DNA from: Faecalibacterium sp. I4-3-84
GTDB taxonomy: Bacteria > Bacillota > Clostridia > Oscillospirales > Ruminococcaceae
Direction of reading: 5' to 3'
Assembly (NCBI RefSeq): GCF_023347255.1
Contig: NZ_CP094466.1
Coordinates: forward strand, 3,038,001-3,102,000
DNA length: 64,000 bases
In this document: piece by piece, positions 9,257 to 16,741 of the stretch
How positions within the stretch are numbered: the first letter of the stretch is position 1
How the letters are laid out: every line of letters starts with the position of its first letter
Position numbers and translations under genes: made by a program
Notes under the pieces: generated by a model
Database searches by the model: none
The model's input: only the letters and a program-made list of their open reading frames with translations
What the model was told of the DNA's origin: nothing

Positions 9257-11040
9257 AAATCTGTGAAAGCGGGCCGGTAATTTGCAGAGCATCCGGTCAG
9301 GCATCGGCGGACACACTGAACGAAACTTGCCCATGCCTAACGTGCGATCATGAAGCGCCTATCGTGGCCGGGGCGTACTGTATGGCTGGAAATTTCGTTG
9401 ACCGGAATACCAATCAGAACGGATGCGGAGTAAGAGAAAACGCTTCGTTCACACTGAACACGGTGGACCGGCACGCCGTTGCCTACGATGCAAGACATCA
9501 CTGTCTTGGTGGAGAGGTCAGCGGAACACTTCAGGCAAAGGGAGAAGGAGGATGGAGTTTGAACTACATAAATCCGGTGCTCCAACCGCTGCCTGAAAAT
9601 ACGGTCGGCATCGACCTCTACAACGGAGCCGTTATTGGAAACACTGCGGCTACTCTCACGAAGAAAAATGATGGCACATCAAGCGGCCCGGAAGTTGCCC
9701 AAAGAAAAACGCCGGACTGGATCGTGCGCAGACTGATTCCGATGGAGTGTGGCAGACTGCAAGGCTTCCCGGACGGATGGGCAGAAATTGAACCACTGAC
9801 CGACTTGCGGGAACTGCCGTTCTGGCGTGAGGTCTACACAAAGGACTGCGAGATCAAGGGGAAAAAGCCGAACCGGAAGATGATGCAGGCAGACAGCGAA
9901 GAAGGCAGGCGTGCCCTGATGCGCTGGCATGATGGCCTGCACAGCAGGGCGGCAGAGTACGCAATGTGGGGCAACGGAATGGCGCTACCAAACGCATTGT
10001 TCTTTGTAAAGAACGCGTTCCGCGAACTGGGAAAGCCGCCCGGAGAAATAAAGCTGGGAAGCCTGTTCGATGGAAGCGGAACAATGCCGCTGTGCGCCGC
10101 AATGTGCGGCGGGCATCCGGTCTGGGCAAGCGAGGTAGAGCCGTACCCCATTGCTGTTACAAAGACGCATCTGCCGAACATGAAGCATCTTGGAAGCGTT
10201 ACGGACATCAAGGGCTTTCTGATTGAACCGGTTGACATCATAACGTTCGGAAGCCCATGTCAGGACTTGAGCATTGCAGGAAAACGTGCCGGACTTAACG
10301 GTGCCAAATCTGGATTGTTCTGGGAGGCAATACGCATTATCTGGGAAATGCTGCTGGCGACCGGCGGAAAATATCCACGGTTCGTCATCTGGGAAAATGT
10401 GCCCGGTGCCCTGTCATCGAACAAAGGAAAGGATTTTGAAGTTGTCCTCAACGAATTACTACACCTCAGAGAGTTTGCCGGAGGTAGAGCAGATCAGTCT
10501 ATTCTCCAACATGGCAAGTGGGGGGGCTTCGCAAACTACGGAGCTGTTGCCTATCGAATTGTCAATGCTCAATGGTGGGGAATCCCCCAGCGCCGGCGCA
10601 GAGTATATGCTGTCTGCGATACTCGTAGAGAATCCGCCGGAGTGGTCGTTTTTGAGCGAAAAGGCACTGAATGGAATTTTGAACCGTGCATCCCGCAGGG
10701 GGAAGAAGTTACAGGACTTACTACTGACTGCTATTCATGGCATGATCGAATGGTGGCAACAAAACCCTGCGGGGGGGGGAGGCAGCGGGAAGCCTACACA
10801 ATGAAGATCCGCAGCGGATGTGACGGCGGAGGAAAGGGACCGCTTGTCCAAGAAGAACTTTCGGCAACATTGGCAACGCACCAAGATCAGACGCTATTTG
10901 AGTTAAGAAATACGGTGCTGAATGACCAGGGCGGCGGTTTCATGGAAGTTACGCATGGGATGACCGGAACACTCCGAGCACAAGAGCATGGGCACGCACC
11001 AATCACATTCGACAAAACAGAAGGGAACGAAAAGACGTGA
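9253..11040 (+). CDS. DNA cytosine-5 methyltransferase, circularly permuted motif order
   Basis: This is a 595-residue reading frame from ATG 9253. Conserved motifs appear in the order IX/X first (RRLIPMECGRLQGFPDGW near 9728-9781 and WGNGMALPNALF near 9967-10002), then I (LFDGSGTMPLCAAM near 10063), IV (GSPCQDLSIAGKRAGL near 10252, catalytic Cys), VI (WENVPG near 10390) and VIII (GIPQRRRRVYAV near 10580). Normal enzymes place IX and X at the C-terminus. The C-terminal 150 residues look like a recognition region (GGGKGPLVQ, SATLATHQDQTLF, TLRAQEHGH). Two further G tracts (10520-10526, 10771-10779) lie in frame inside the gene. It would methylate cytosine C5; the site is unknown. The true start may be 9119. 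Confidence 0.85.
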   Translation: MKICESGPVICRASGQASADTLNETCPCLTCDHEAPIVAGAYCMAGNFVDRNTNQNGCGVRENASFTLNTVDRHAVAYDARHHCLGGEVSGTLQAKGEGGWSLNYINPVLQPLPENTVGIDLYNGAVIGNTAATLTKKNDGTSSGPEVAQRKTPDWIVRRLIPMECGRLQGFPDGWAEIEPLTDLRELPFWREVYTKDCEIKGKKPNRKMMQADSEEGRRALMRWHDGLHSRAAEYAMWGNGMALPNALFFVKNAFRELGKPPGEIKLGSLFDGSGTMPLCAAMCGGHPVWASEVEPYPIAVTKTHLPNMKHLGSVTDIKGFLIEPVDIITFGSPCQDLSIAGKRAGLNGAKSGLFWEAIRIIWEMLLATGGKYPRFVIWENVPGALSSNKGKDFEVVLNELLHLREFAGGRADQSILQHGKWGGFANYGAVAYRIVNAQWWGIPQRRRRVYAVCDTRRESAGVVVFERKGTEWNFEPCIPQGEEVTGLTTDCYSWHDRMVATKPCGGGRQREAYTMKIRSGCDGGGKGPLVQEELSATLATHQDQTLFELRNTVLNDQGGGFMEVTHGMTGTLRAQEHGHAPITFDKTEGNEKT

Positions 11041-11585
11041 AGGTAGAAACGATAAGCAAGGCAATCATTGCGGCGCTTCTTGCGGCGGAACTTGCAAGCT
11101 GCACGAAAGCCGCTCTGATGCAGAACCGGATCACGGATCTGGAAACACAGAGGGATATCTACAAGTCCATGTACGAGGACTGGAAAGGCGCGGCAGGCGA
11201 AGTTGCCGGGTATGCAGATACCTTGCGGGATTCTCTGAAAGCACGGGACCGGCTGGATGGGAAGCTGCTGGTTGAAGATGCTGGAGATTTTCTCTGTACA
11301 GCCTATTGCACCGAAAAGCGAGAGCACATCTGCGGAACAGGAACCGGGATCACAGCCAGCGGTGCCCCCGTGGAAGCTGATGTGACGGTGGCGGCAGACC
11401 CGGACGTGTTCCCGTTTGGGACTGTCCTCTATATCGAGGATGTAGGAGTGCGGATCGTTCAGGATACCGGAGCCAGCGTAAAAGGAAAGCATCTGGATGT
11501 TGCCGTTTCCGGCAGCCACAAAGATGCACTGAACTGGGATGGCTACGGACAGCACAGAGTTTGGATCATCCAGGAGGCGGAGTAA
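11037..11585 (+). CDS. 3D-domain (MltA-like) secreted or membrane protein
   Basis: A GTG start overlaps the previous stop. The 182-residue product has a hydrophobic N-terminus ending in LASC (possible lipobox-like signal), a coiled-coil stretch (residues about 27-75), and a C-terminal 3D domain with CTAYC, GTGITASG, VAADPDVFPFGT and VQDTGASVKGKHLDV, where the three conserved Asp residues are visible. 3D domains form the double-psi barrel of lytic transglycosylase-like proteins (MltA, YocH). A role in cell-wall modification is possible, although it lies far from the lysis genes. Confidence 0.75.
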   Translation: MKVETISKAIIAALLAAELASCTKAALMQNRITDLETQRDIYKSMYEDWKGAAGEVAGYADTLRDSLKARDRLDGKLLVEDAGDFLCTAYCTEKREHICGTGTGITASGAPVEADVTVAADPDVFPFGTVLYIEDVGVRIVQDTGASVKGKHLDVAVSGSHKDALNWDGYGQHRVWIIQEAE

Positions 11586-11587
11586 AA

Positions 11588-11944
11588 ATGCAGAAAGCAA
11601 TCGCCATTGATTTTGATGGATGCTTATGCACGAATGAGTACCCGAACATCGGAAAGCCGATTCTGCACATTATTGACGAAGCCAAGAAACAGCAAGCTAA
11701 GGGCGCCGGGCTGATCCTCTGGACTTGCAGACAAGGAAAAGAATTGGAAGAAGCCGTTGCCGCCTGCGAAAGGTGGGGACTGCATTTTGATGCAGTCAAC
11801 GAGAACTTGCCTTCCTGGAAAGAGTTCTTCAGGAACGACACCAGAAAAGTGGGGGCAAACGAATACTGGGATGATCGGGCAGTGATTGCAGATCAGACTT
11901 GCATTTTGCGAAGCGATAAATGCTTCAAGGAGAATCAGAAATGA
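11588..11944 (+). CDS. HAD-like phosphatase (small phage type)
   Basis: The 118-residue protein begins with IAIDFDGCLC, the HAD motif I (DxDG), followed by LILWTCRQGKEL as motif II (Thr), with a late acidic ANEYWDDRAV as motif III/IV-like. The length fits the short HAD hydrolases encoded by many phages. It probably dephosphorylates a small substrate; the specificity is unknown. ATG 11588 follows GGAGGCGGAG. The gene end overlaps the next ATG. Confidence 0.75.
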   Translation: MQKAIAIDFDGCLCTNEYPNIGKPILHIIDEAKKQQAKGAGLILWTCRQGKELEEAVAACERWGLHFDAVNENLPSWKEFFRNDTRKVGANEYWDDRAVIADQTCILRSDKCFKENQK

Positions 11945-12497
11945 AACTGCCGGAAAAGAAGTACGCGGTGATCTACGCAGATCCGCCGTGGAGTTACCGC
12001 CAGCATGGAACTGGACCAAAAAGCCGCGGGAACGCAGCGCAGCACTACCACACAATGACCGTTGAGGACATTTGCGCATTGCCCGTTCGCCAGCTTGCGG
12101 GGGGGGGCAGGGATGCGCGCTGTTCATGTGGGCGACATTCCCAACCATCCCAGATGCGCTGAAGGTTATGGACGCATGGGGCTTTACATACAAAACGGCG
12201 GCATTCGTCTGGATCAAAAAATACAAGTCGGGCGGAAACTTTTATGGAATGGGTGCTTACACTCGTGCAAATGCAGAGGTTTGCTTGTTGGGAGTGACGC
12301 CGGGATTCAAGGCAAAAGCATTGGTCAAAAGCCATACAGTGCACCAGGTAATCGAATCCCCTATACAAGCGCACAGCGTAAAACCGGATGAAGCCAGACA
12401 GCGTATTGTGGAATTGCTGGGCGATGTGCCGAGAATCGAACTGTTTGCCCGCCAGCACGCAACCGGATGGGATGCGTGGGGAGATGAACTTGAGTAA
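11941..12497 (+). pseudogene. MT-A70-type adenine methyltransferase gene, frame broken at a G9 tract (phase-off or disrupted)
   Basis: The first frame (from ATG 11941) gives KYAVIYADPPWSY, with the DPPW catalytic motif of MT-A70 adenine N6-methyltransferases, and runs into nine G residues at 12099-12107, stopping at 12162. The rest of the protein (CALFMWATFPTIPDALKVM and onward to ATGWDAWGDELE) continues without a break in another frame. A tract of seven or ten G residues would restore a protein of about 185 residues. The sequence outside the tract is undamaged, so I favour a reversible poly-G switch or a homopolymer read error over an old pseudogene. Confidence 0.8.
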
Positions 12498-12510
12498 TTG
12501 GAGGAAAAGT

Positions 12511-12636
12511 ATGGAAGGACTTGTAAAAACGCTGGGCATTCTGATGGCTTTGGCGGCTGTGGCACTGTGGGCAGCATTGATTTTCTTTGTGCCGGCCGCA
12601 CTGATTAAATTCCTTTGGCTGTATCTGGTGGCATGA
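12511..12636 (+). CDS. Very small membrane protein
   Basis: This 41-residue product has one long hydrophobic segment (residues about 7-38) and starts at ATG 12511 with GGAGG nine bases upstream. Its stop overlaps the next ATG (ATGA). Function unknown. Confidence 0.55.
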   Translation: MEGLVKTLGILMALAAVALWAALIFFVPAALIKFLWLYLVA

Positions 12637-12836
12637 TGGACAATGAAACGCTGACACGGATTCTGTCCGAACGATTTATAACGTGTAATGAGCAGGCCTG
12701 AAAAGGCAGTAAGGGATGCACGAAAGAGTGCAAACTCTATGAGCTGCAAGAACCGGGTATGACCTGCCGGGACAGCGTCCTTCTCCACGCAGAGGAAGCA
12801 AAGAAAATTTTGAAAATAAGGTCGCACAACTCCTGA
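12633..12836 (+). pseudogene. Small Cys-containing protein gene with an in-frame TGA
   Basis: From ATG 12633 the frame encodes MMDNETLTRILSERFITCNE then meets TGA at 12699-12701. It continues open (KGSKGCTKECKLYELQEPGM and onward) to a stop at 12834, giving 67 codons in all. The cysteine spacing runs across the stop, so this looks like one small metal-binding-type protein interrupted by a single-base change or read by stop-codon recoding. A terminator follows. Confidence 0.5.
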
Positions 12837-12840
12837 CACA

Positions 12841-12866
12841 GGCCGCCCGCTGCGGCGGCCTTTTTT
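12841..12866 (+). terminator. Rho-independent terminator
   Basis: The inverted repeat GGCCGCC / GGCGGCC with a 6-base loop is followed by six T residues. Confidence 0.88.
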
Positions 12867-12935
12867 GTGAGCATGGGAACAGGCCCGGCCCGGTTCAACT
12901 CCGGGATTGCCCAAAACTGAAAGGAGAACACACCG

Positions 12936-13124
12936 ATGCAGAGGTACTACATTTTGCTGAAAGCGACCGGTGCTGGTGGGTGGCCGGGTTGGCTGCCGTA
13001 CCGGCTGGATGCGGACAGCGCCGAACAGGCTGTTGAAAAAGCCAAGGAGCAGGCCGAGAATCATTACCCGGAGTACGAAAAGTTTGAAGTTCAGGCTATC
13101 GAAATTGAAAGGAGAAGCAAATGA
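12936..13124 (+). CDS. Small hypothetical phage protein
   Basis: This 62-residue product starts at ATG 12936 (AAGGAG 15 bases upstream). YYILLKATGAGGW looks like a beta-strand start, and a charged helical middle (AEQAVEKAKEQAENH) follows. The stop overlaps the next ATG. No family was recognised. Confidence 0.55.
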   Translation: MQRYYILLKATGAGGWPGWLPYRLDADSAEQAVEKAKEQAENHYPEYEKFEVQAIEIERRSK

Positions 13125-13750
13125 AGCTGGCAGCAATCGCAAAGCTCATTAAGGCAGATGGGTACTGTAAACTCTACAAAGTGTTCTATGACGATTGCAG
13201 AACCTATGATTTGTACATTGGAACCAAAACGGCAATCTTCCCGCTGACCGGATTTCCGAAGGCACAAAATGAAAGTGAGTTGGCAACCCTCCTGGGCATC
13301 AGCAAAAAGGAATGGGCAGACATCGAGTTTGATAATGACTGCCCGGATGATCTCCATCACATCGAAGGGATGGATTTGGACGACACGGCAGACGGAGAAA
13401 TGGACTGCGTGACCGGAAGAATCGGTATCCGGTACTGCGGGTGTGAACTGGTTCCAATGATCGAGCCTGTTTCGGGAACGGTCGGTTTTGTGGATGCAAA
13501 GCAGATCATGCCGGTGGCGGACGAGATCCGAAAGAGCGGATATTTCAAATACTGCGCCCGAAAGATGGCAAGTGGTAGCCGCTACTATGTTATCAAAGAC
13601 GGTATGGTGGTGCGCGGTGCGGTACTTCCTGTAAAGCTGGAACCTTTGGCAAAGTCTGGGTTGCGTGAGCTTGCAGATATGGTGAAAAAGACAAAGGATG
13701 TTGCCGATGTAGAGGACTTGAGCGAGCAGGAGGACAAAAACGATGCGTAA
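13121..13750 (+). CDS. Hypothetical phage protein
   Basis: This 209-residue cytoplasmic-looking acidic protein starts at ATG 13121 behind AAAGGAG. The C-terminus (residues 170-209) is highly charged. No family was recognised. It is translationally coupled to its neighbours by short overlaps on both sides, in the early-gene run leading to the VR2 gene. Confidence 0.55.
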   Translation: MKLAAIAKLIKADGYCKLYKVFYDDCRTYDLYIGTKTAIFPLTGFPKAQNESELATLLGISKKEWADIEFDNDCPDDLHHIEGMDLDDTADGEMDCVTGRIGIRYCGCELVPMIEPVSGTVGFVDAKQIMPVADEIRKSGYFKYCARKMASGSRYYVIKDGMVVRGAVLPVKLEPLAKSGLRELADMVKKTKDVADVEDLSEQEDKNDA

Positions 13751-14012
13751 GACTTTGGAACTGCTGGCTTTGTCCACCTGCACTGCCGCGCTGTGCGTAA
13801 CACTGACTGGGTGTGAAGCAGTCAAGGGCACAGCAAGCGGTGAAAAACCGGTCAAGACGGTATATGTTTACCTGCCGGACGGCACTTTACTGGACAAAGG
13901 ACGGGCGGACAAGGTAAGTTCGTTTGCACACAATGATCGTATCGTGAAAGTCACGATTGACGGGAAAACATACGAGACCAGCTGGGCCAATGTGGTTTTA
14001 GTGGAGGAATAA
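13743..14012 (+). CDS. Small phage lipoprotein A
   Basis: The 89-residue protein has a signal peptide and lipobox LTGC (Cys at about residue 24), then a small domain containing LPDGTLL, VKVTIDGKTYETSW and NVVLVEE. These segments recur in the lipoprotein at 15469-15711 (MPDGTVI, VKINGTTYLAHSS, NVVLWH), so the two are paralogues. It is expected on the outer face of the cell membrane. Its stop is 2 bases from the start of the DGR target gene, so the two are probably co-translated. A surface lipoprotein made by a prophage could serve in superinfection exclusion; that is inference. Confidence 0.75.
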   Translation: MRKTLELLALSTCTAALCVTLTGCEAVKGTASGEKPVKTVYVYLPDGTLLDKGRADKVSSFAHNDRIVKVTIDGKTYETSWANVVLVEE

Positions 14013-14014
14013 CG

Positions 14015-14662
14015 ATGAGCAAGATTTTGAAAAGTGTAACCTTGGGTGATGTGAAAAATGGTGGCATCTTCAGAGCGCTGGGCAAGGAGTTTGTGAAGCT
14101 GGATGCGGACGAACACGGCTGCCTTGTACTGGCAAAGGACATTTGGACGAGAATGCCGTTCCGCGACGGCGACGACCCGGAATGCCCCAACGATCTGCGC
14201 CGGAGCGAGATTATGCCATATCTGGGTAACTGCCTGGCAGAGTTTACAAAGAACGGCACTCCGCTGAGTACATTCATTCCGCTCAGAATCGACCTTCAGG
14301 ACACGACCGGCCAGAACGAATACGGAATCTTTGAAGTGAGGATTGGCCTGTTGACCCTGCGCGGGTACGGAAAATATTGGCGGCTGATCCCAAAGGTAGA
14401 TGCGCCGTGGTGGTTGGCAACGCCTTACGGTACGCCGAATTGCTCTCCGTACACCTACTACACCGACTACGTCTGGTACGTCAATTCGGATGGCTCCAGC
14501 AGCGGCGACTGGTACAACTACTCCTATGGTGTTCGCCCCGTTTTGTGCTTTTCCTCTGCACTCTTGGTCTCTGTCGAGGACGAAAGAGAGGCCGGGTTTT
14601 CGCTTTCCGATGTTCCGCTGGATGACCTGCTGGCCGAAATCAAGAGCCGGACGGAGGGCTAA
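14015..14662 (+). CDS. DGR target protein 2 (C-type-lectin-like) carrying variable repeat VR2
   Basis: The 215-residue protein begins at ATG 14015. Its C-terminal part (from PWWLATP through SDG to YGVRP, residues about 130-180) has the lectin-like fold signature of DGR target proteins. Bases 14442-14540 align without gaps to the template repeat at 52862-52960, with 12 differences, all at template adenines. The variable residues include Tyr, Ser, Gly, Asp and Asn. There is no signal peptide. It sits in the early region between two related lipoproteins, not with tail genes, so it is probably not a receptor-binding tail protein. A binding protein acting inside or at the surface of the lysogen is possible. 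Confidence 0.9.
   Translation: MSKILKSVTLGDVKNGGIFRALGKEFVKLDADEHGCLVLAKDIWTRMPFRDGDDPECPNDLRRSEIMPYLGNCLAEFTKNGTPLSTFIPLRIDLQDTTGQNEYGIFEVRIGLLTLRGYGKYWRLIPKVDAPWWLATPYGTPNCSPYTYYTDYVWYVNSDGSSSGDWYNYSYGVRPVLCFSSALLVSVEDEREAGFSLSDVPLDDLLAEIKSRTEG
14442..14540 (+). repeat. DGR variable repeat VR2 (remote)
   Basis: These 99 bp match the template repeat (52862-52960) at all positions except 12, every one an A in the template: eight first-position or second-position changes to T or G in single AAC codons plus doubly changed codons such as AAC to GGC. The 3' end TATGGTGTTCGCCCCG is identical and would be the initiation-of-homology end. It lies in the same reading frame as VR1. Confidence 0.95.
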
Positions 14663-14664
14663 TC

Positions 14665-15009
14665 ATGGATGCGGTAAAAAATGACGTGAAGCGGCTGGTC
14701 AAAATCGAGTTGGCCGCTGCCAATAAGAAGTTTCGGATGTTTGCTGGGCCACATGAGGGCGCGGGAATCATCCAAGAAGAAGTCGTGGAAGCTGTGCAGG
14801 AAATGAACGGTCTGCGTCAGGAACTCAATGCAATGTGGATGAATGTTTACTCCAACAATCCGCAGATTTCCACGAAGGGTGTATATGACCGGGCTGTTGC
14901 TCTGGCCGTGGAAGCTATTCAGACAGCAGCGATGGCCCGGAAGTTTGAGCGCAGCCAGCGCCGTCACTGGCCGGGGGCAAAGGATCCGCACTATGGTGAA
15001 GAAGAATGA
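14665..15009 (+). CDS. Hypothetical phage protein (MazG-like helical pattern possible)
   Basis: This 114-residue product starts at ATG 14665, 2 bases after the VR2 gene. EGAGIIQEEVVEAVQEMNGL resembles the helical E-x-x-E-x-x-E arrangement of MazG-like pyrophosphohydrolases, but the match is weak. It overlaps the next gene by 17 bases. Confidence 0.5.
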   Translation: MDAVKNDVKRLVKIELAAANKKFRMFAGPHEGAGIIQEEVVEAVQEMNGLRQELNAMWMNVYSNNPQISTKGVYDRAVALAVEAIQTAAMARKFERSQRRHWPGAKDPHYGEEE

Positions 15010-15472
15010 CGCACCTACCGAAATCGAGACCATCACGCTGACCATGAGCCGCCCAGTGGCGGAGGCTGTGCAGACTGCCTGCGAGTGGTATCTGCGGCTG
15101 CACATGGGACAGTTTTGGGATCTGGCAGAAGACTTGTGCTTTGCAAAATTCTACTCGGACGCGGAAAACAATGCGTTTCAGAGCGAGGAACAGCGTAAAA
15201 ACGCTTTTAATGTTGCGATAGGCCGCAGAAATACCATGCTGCTAGAAATGGAACGGCTGTACAGCAGATGCGTTCTCCCGGCCCCGACCTCAGACGTAAT
15301 GAAGGTGCCGTACCGGGCAGAACAGGTATGGCTTGCCATTCGCCACGCCCTGGCATGGCATGACAAGCCGGAGGGCGATCCATGGAATGTGTGCTTTGAT
15401 AAGCCGCTGAACCGCAGCGACCAGCCGCAGCCGGTAGTAAAACTCAATGAAAAGCAGGAGGCAAAGAAATGA
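14993..15472 (+). CDS. Hypothetical phage protein
   Basis: The 159-residue product starts at ATG 14993 (in-frame codons further upstream lie inside the previous gene), and GCACTATGG context gives only a weak ribosome binding site. It is a soluble, mixed alpha/beta-looking protein with two Cys. No family was recognised. The stop overlaps the start of lipoprotein B. Confidence 0.5.
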   Translation: MVKKNDAPTEIETITLTMSRPVAEAVQTACEWYLRLHMGQFWDLAEDLCFAKFYSDAENNAFQSEEQRKNAFNVAIGRRNTMLLEMERLYSRCVLPAPTSDVMKVPYRAEQVWLAIRHALAWHDKPEGDPWNVCFDKPLNRSDQPQPVVKLNEKQEAKK

Positions 15473-15711
15473 GAAAGATTTTTATGGTGGGAGCATCTGC
15501 GGCGGCAAGCGTTTTGCTGATGACGGGATGCAACAAGCAGGTAATTGATTTGACCTACGAATATTCGCAGGCACAGATTAAAATGCCGGATGGAACCGTA
15601 ATTGAGGGCAAGGTGGATAGCTGGAACGATTATGAAGGCGACCAGTTACAGGTCAAAATTAACGGAACAACATATCTGGCCCATTCGTCAAACGTGGTCC
15701 TCTGGCACTGA
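15469..15711 (+). CDS. Small phage lipoprotein B
   Basis: The 80-residue lipoprotein has signal peptide and lipobox LMTGC (Cys at about residue 21). Its mature part (KMPDGTVIEGKVDSW, VKINGTTYLAHSSNVVLW) is paralogous to lipoprotein A at 13743-14012. Together they frame the VR2-containing gene. It is predicted to be membrane-anchored and outside-facing. Function unknown. Confidence 0.7.
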   Translation: MRKIFMVGASAAASVLLMTGCNKQVIDLTYEYSQAQIKMPDGTVIEGKVDSWNDYEGDQLQVKINGTTYLAHSSNVVLWH

Positions 15712-15794
15712 GCAAGGGCAAAGTTCGGGATCGAGAGGAAGAAGTTGCACACGAATCTTGAAGATTTTGAGGTTATGAAGTTGGAGAAAGTGCA

Positions 15795-16010
15795 ATGAGA
15801 CAGAACGGAGCAATGTTTATCTGCAACCGTTGCCGGAAGCAGGTATTTGCAGAACGGTTTGATGATGGCCGGTTTGACCAGAAGGCACTGGATGGGTGGG
15901 CGCTTGAAACGAGGGACTTCTTTGGAGTTGGTGACTTGTGCCCGGAGTGCTTCAAGGTGTACCGCGAAACGATGGATCGTTTTTATGAAGGCGGCCGACA
16001 TGGAGGATAA
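15795..16010 (+). CDS. Small zinc-ribbon-like protein
   Basis: The 71-residue protein has two Cys pairs, CNRC (near residue 10) and CPEC (near residue 49), the spacing of a zinc ribbon. The ATG at 15795 follows GGAGAAAG. It overlaps the next gene by about 10 bases. DNA or RNA binding is possible. Confidence 0.6.
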   Translation: MRQNGAMFICNRCRKQVFAERFDDGRFDQKALDGWALETRDFFGVGDLCPECFKVYRETMDRFYEGGRHGG

Positions 16011-16266
16011 GACAGATAACTCCCAGAAAAAGGAAGAACACGATTCTTTGAAACCTGCAAGGGATGCCATTGCAACTGCTATGCGGGCCGCCCAATTTGC
16101 GAAAGCGATCGGCACCCCACTGCCGAAACCACTTAAATGGCAGCGTGAATTCTATGACGCTACCGGTGTGTTTCCATACGGCTGGTATGAGTGCCCGGTA
16201 TGCGGGTACAGGACAGATTGGGAACCGCACGCCTGTCCGATTTGCCACACACTGCTAGAACCGTGA
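16000..16266 (+). CDS. Small protein with C-terminal zinc ribbon
   Basis: This 88-residue product from ATG 16000 (an ATG at 15985 is also in frame) ends in CPVCGYRTDWEPHACPIC, a clear four-Cys zinc ribbon. The N-terminal half is Lys/Asp-rich and probably helical. Function unknown; such proteins are common in early phage operons. Confidence 0.6.
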   Translation: MEDKTDNSQKKEEHDSLKPARDAIATAMRAAQFAKAIGTPLPKPLKWQREFYDATGVFPYGWYECPVCGYRTDWEPHACPICHTLLEP

Positions 16267-16281
16267 CGAAAGGAACACAGG

Positions 16282-16455
16282 ATGATGGAACCTGAAAGAA
16301 CCTGCTGCACCTGCCGCTGGCATGAGGGCTACACCTGGGTATGCTTCAACGGCAATTCACCGAACCGTGCCGACTTCACTGACCCGGAGGACACCTGCGA
16401 GTGCTGGGAAGTCAGAACGGAAGAAAACAGCATCGGTGACTACGAAGTAAACTAA
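16282..16455 (+). CDS. Small Cys-rich protein
   Basis: From ATG 16282, 57 codons encode a protein with TCCTCRWHEG and CECWEV, six cysteines in all, typical of tiny phage metal-binding proteins. AAAGGAAC lies about 12 bases upstream. Function unknown. Confidence 0.55.
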   Translation: MMEPERTCCTCRWHEGYTWVCFNGNSPNRADFTDPEDTCECWEVRTEENSIGDYEVN

Positions 16456-16477
16456 TCAAGCTCTAATCAAGAATTAA

Positions 16478-16526
16478 GCAAGCCCGTCGTTAAATTGCCG
16501 CCCTGACGAGGCGGCAAGGGGCTTGT
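16478..16526. other. Nested double-stem structure upstream of the HUH replication gene
   Basis: An outer stem CAAGCCC / GGGCTTG encloses an inner stem TTGCCGCC / GGCGGCAA with a 7-base loop. There is no T tail, so it is a poor terminator. Its place 215 bases upstream of an HUH endonuclease gene makes it a candidate nicking origin. The rest of 16527-16741 holds no gene I can see, only the ribosome binding site GGAAGGAGGAAG at 16723-16734. Confidence 0.4.
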
Positions 16527-16741
16527 ATGTGTAACTTAATCTAGCGACCACAGAAGAACACAAGCCGGGGAAAGCGGGGGTCAAGGGGGAGAAAACGAGG
16601 GCGGGTCTGTAGGGCTTGATGGAATAGGAAACTTAGAAAGACCTGCCCGGCGTTGTATCCCCCTTGCCCTGCGAAGCCGTGTGTGTTTGGTCCACAGAAA
16701 AGAAAATCCCAGTAGAACTTTGCGGAAGGAGGAAGTGAACG

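Noticed and set aside
10274-10804. Alternative-frame ORF inside the cytosine methyltransferase gene as a separate gene
   Set aside because: The main frame carries all catalytic motifs across this stretch and reads through both G tracts, so this frame is a shadow.
14015-14662. VR2 similarity explained by ordinary gene duplication of the lectin-like domain
   Set aside because: Over 99 bp all 12 differences from TR are at template adenines and none at G, C or T. Duplication with drift would not give that, and sequence outside the repeat is much less similar.
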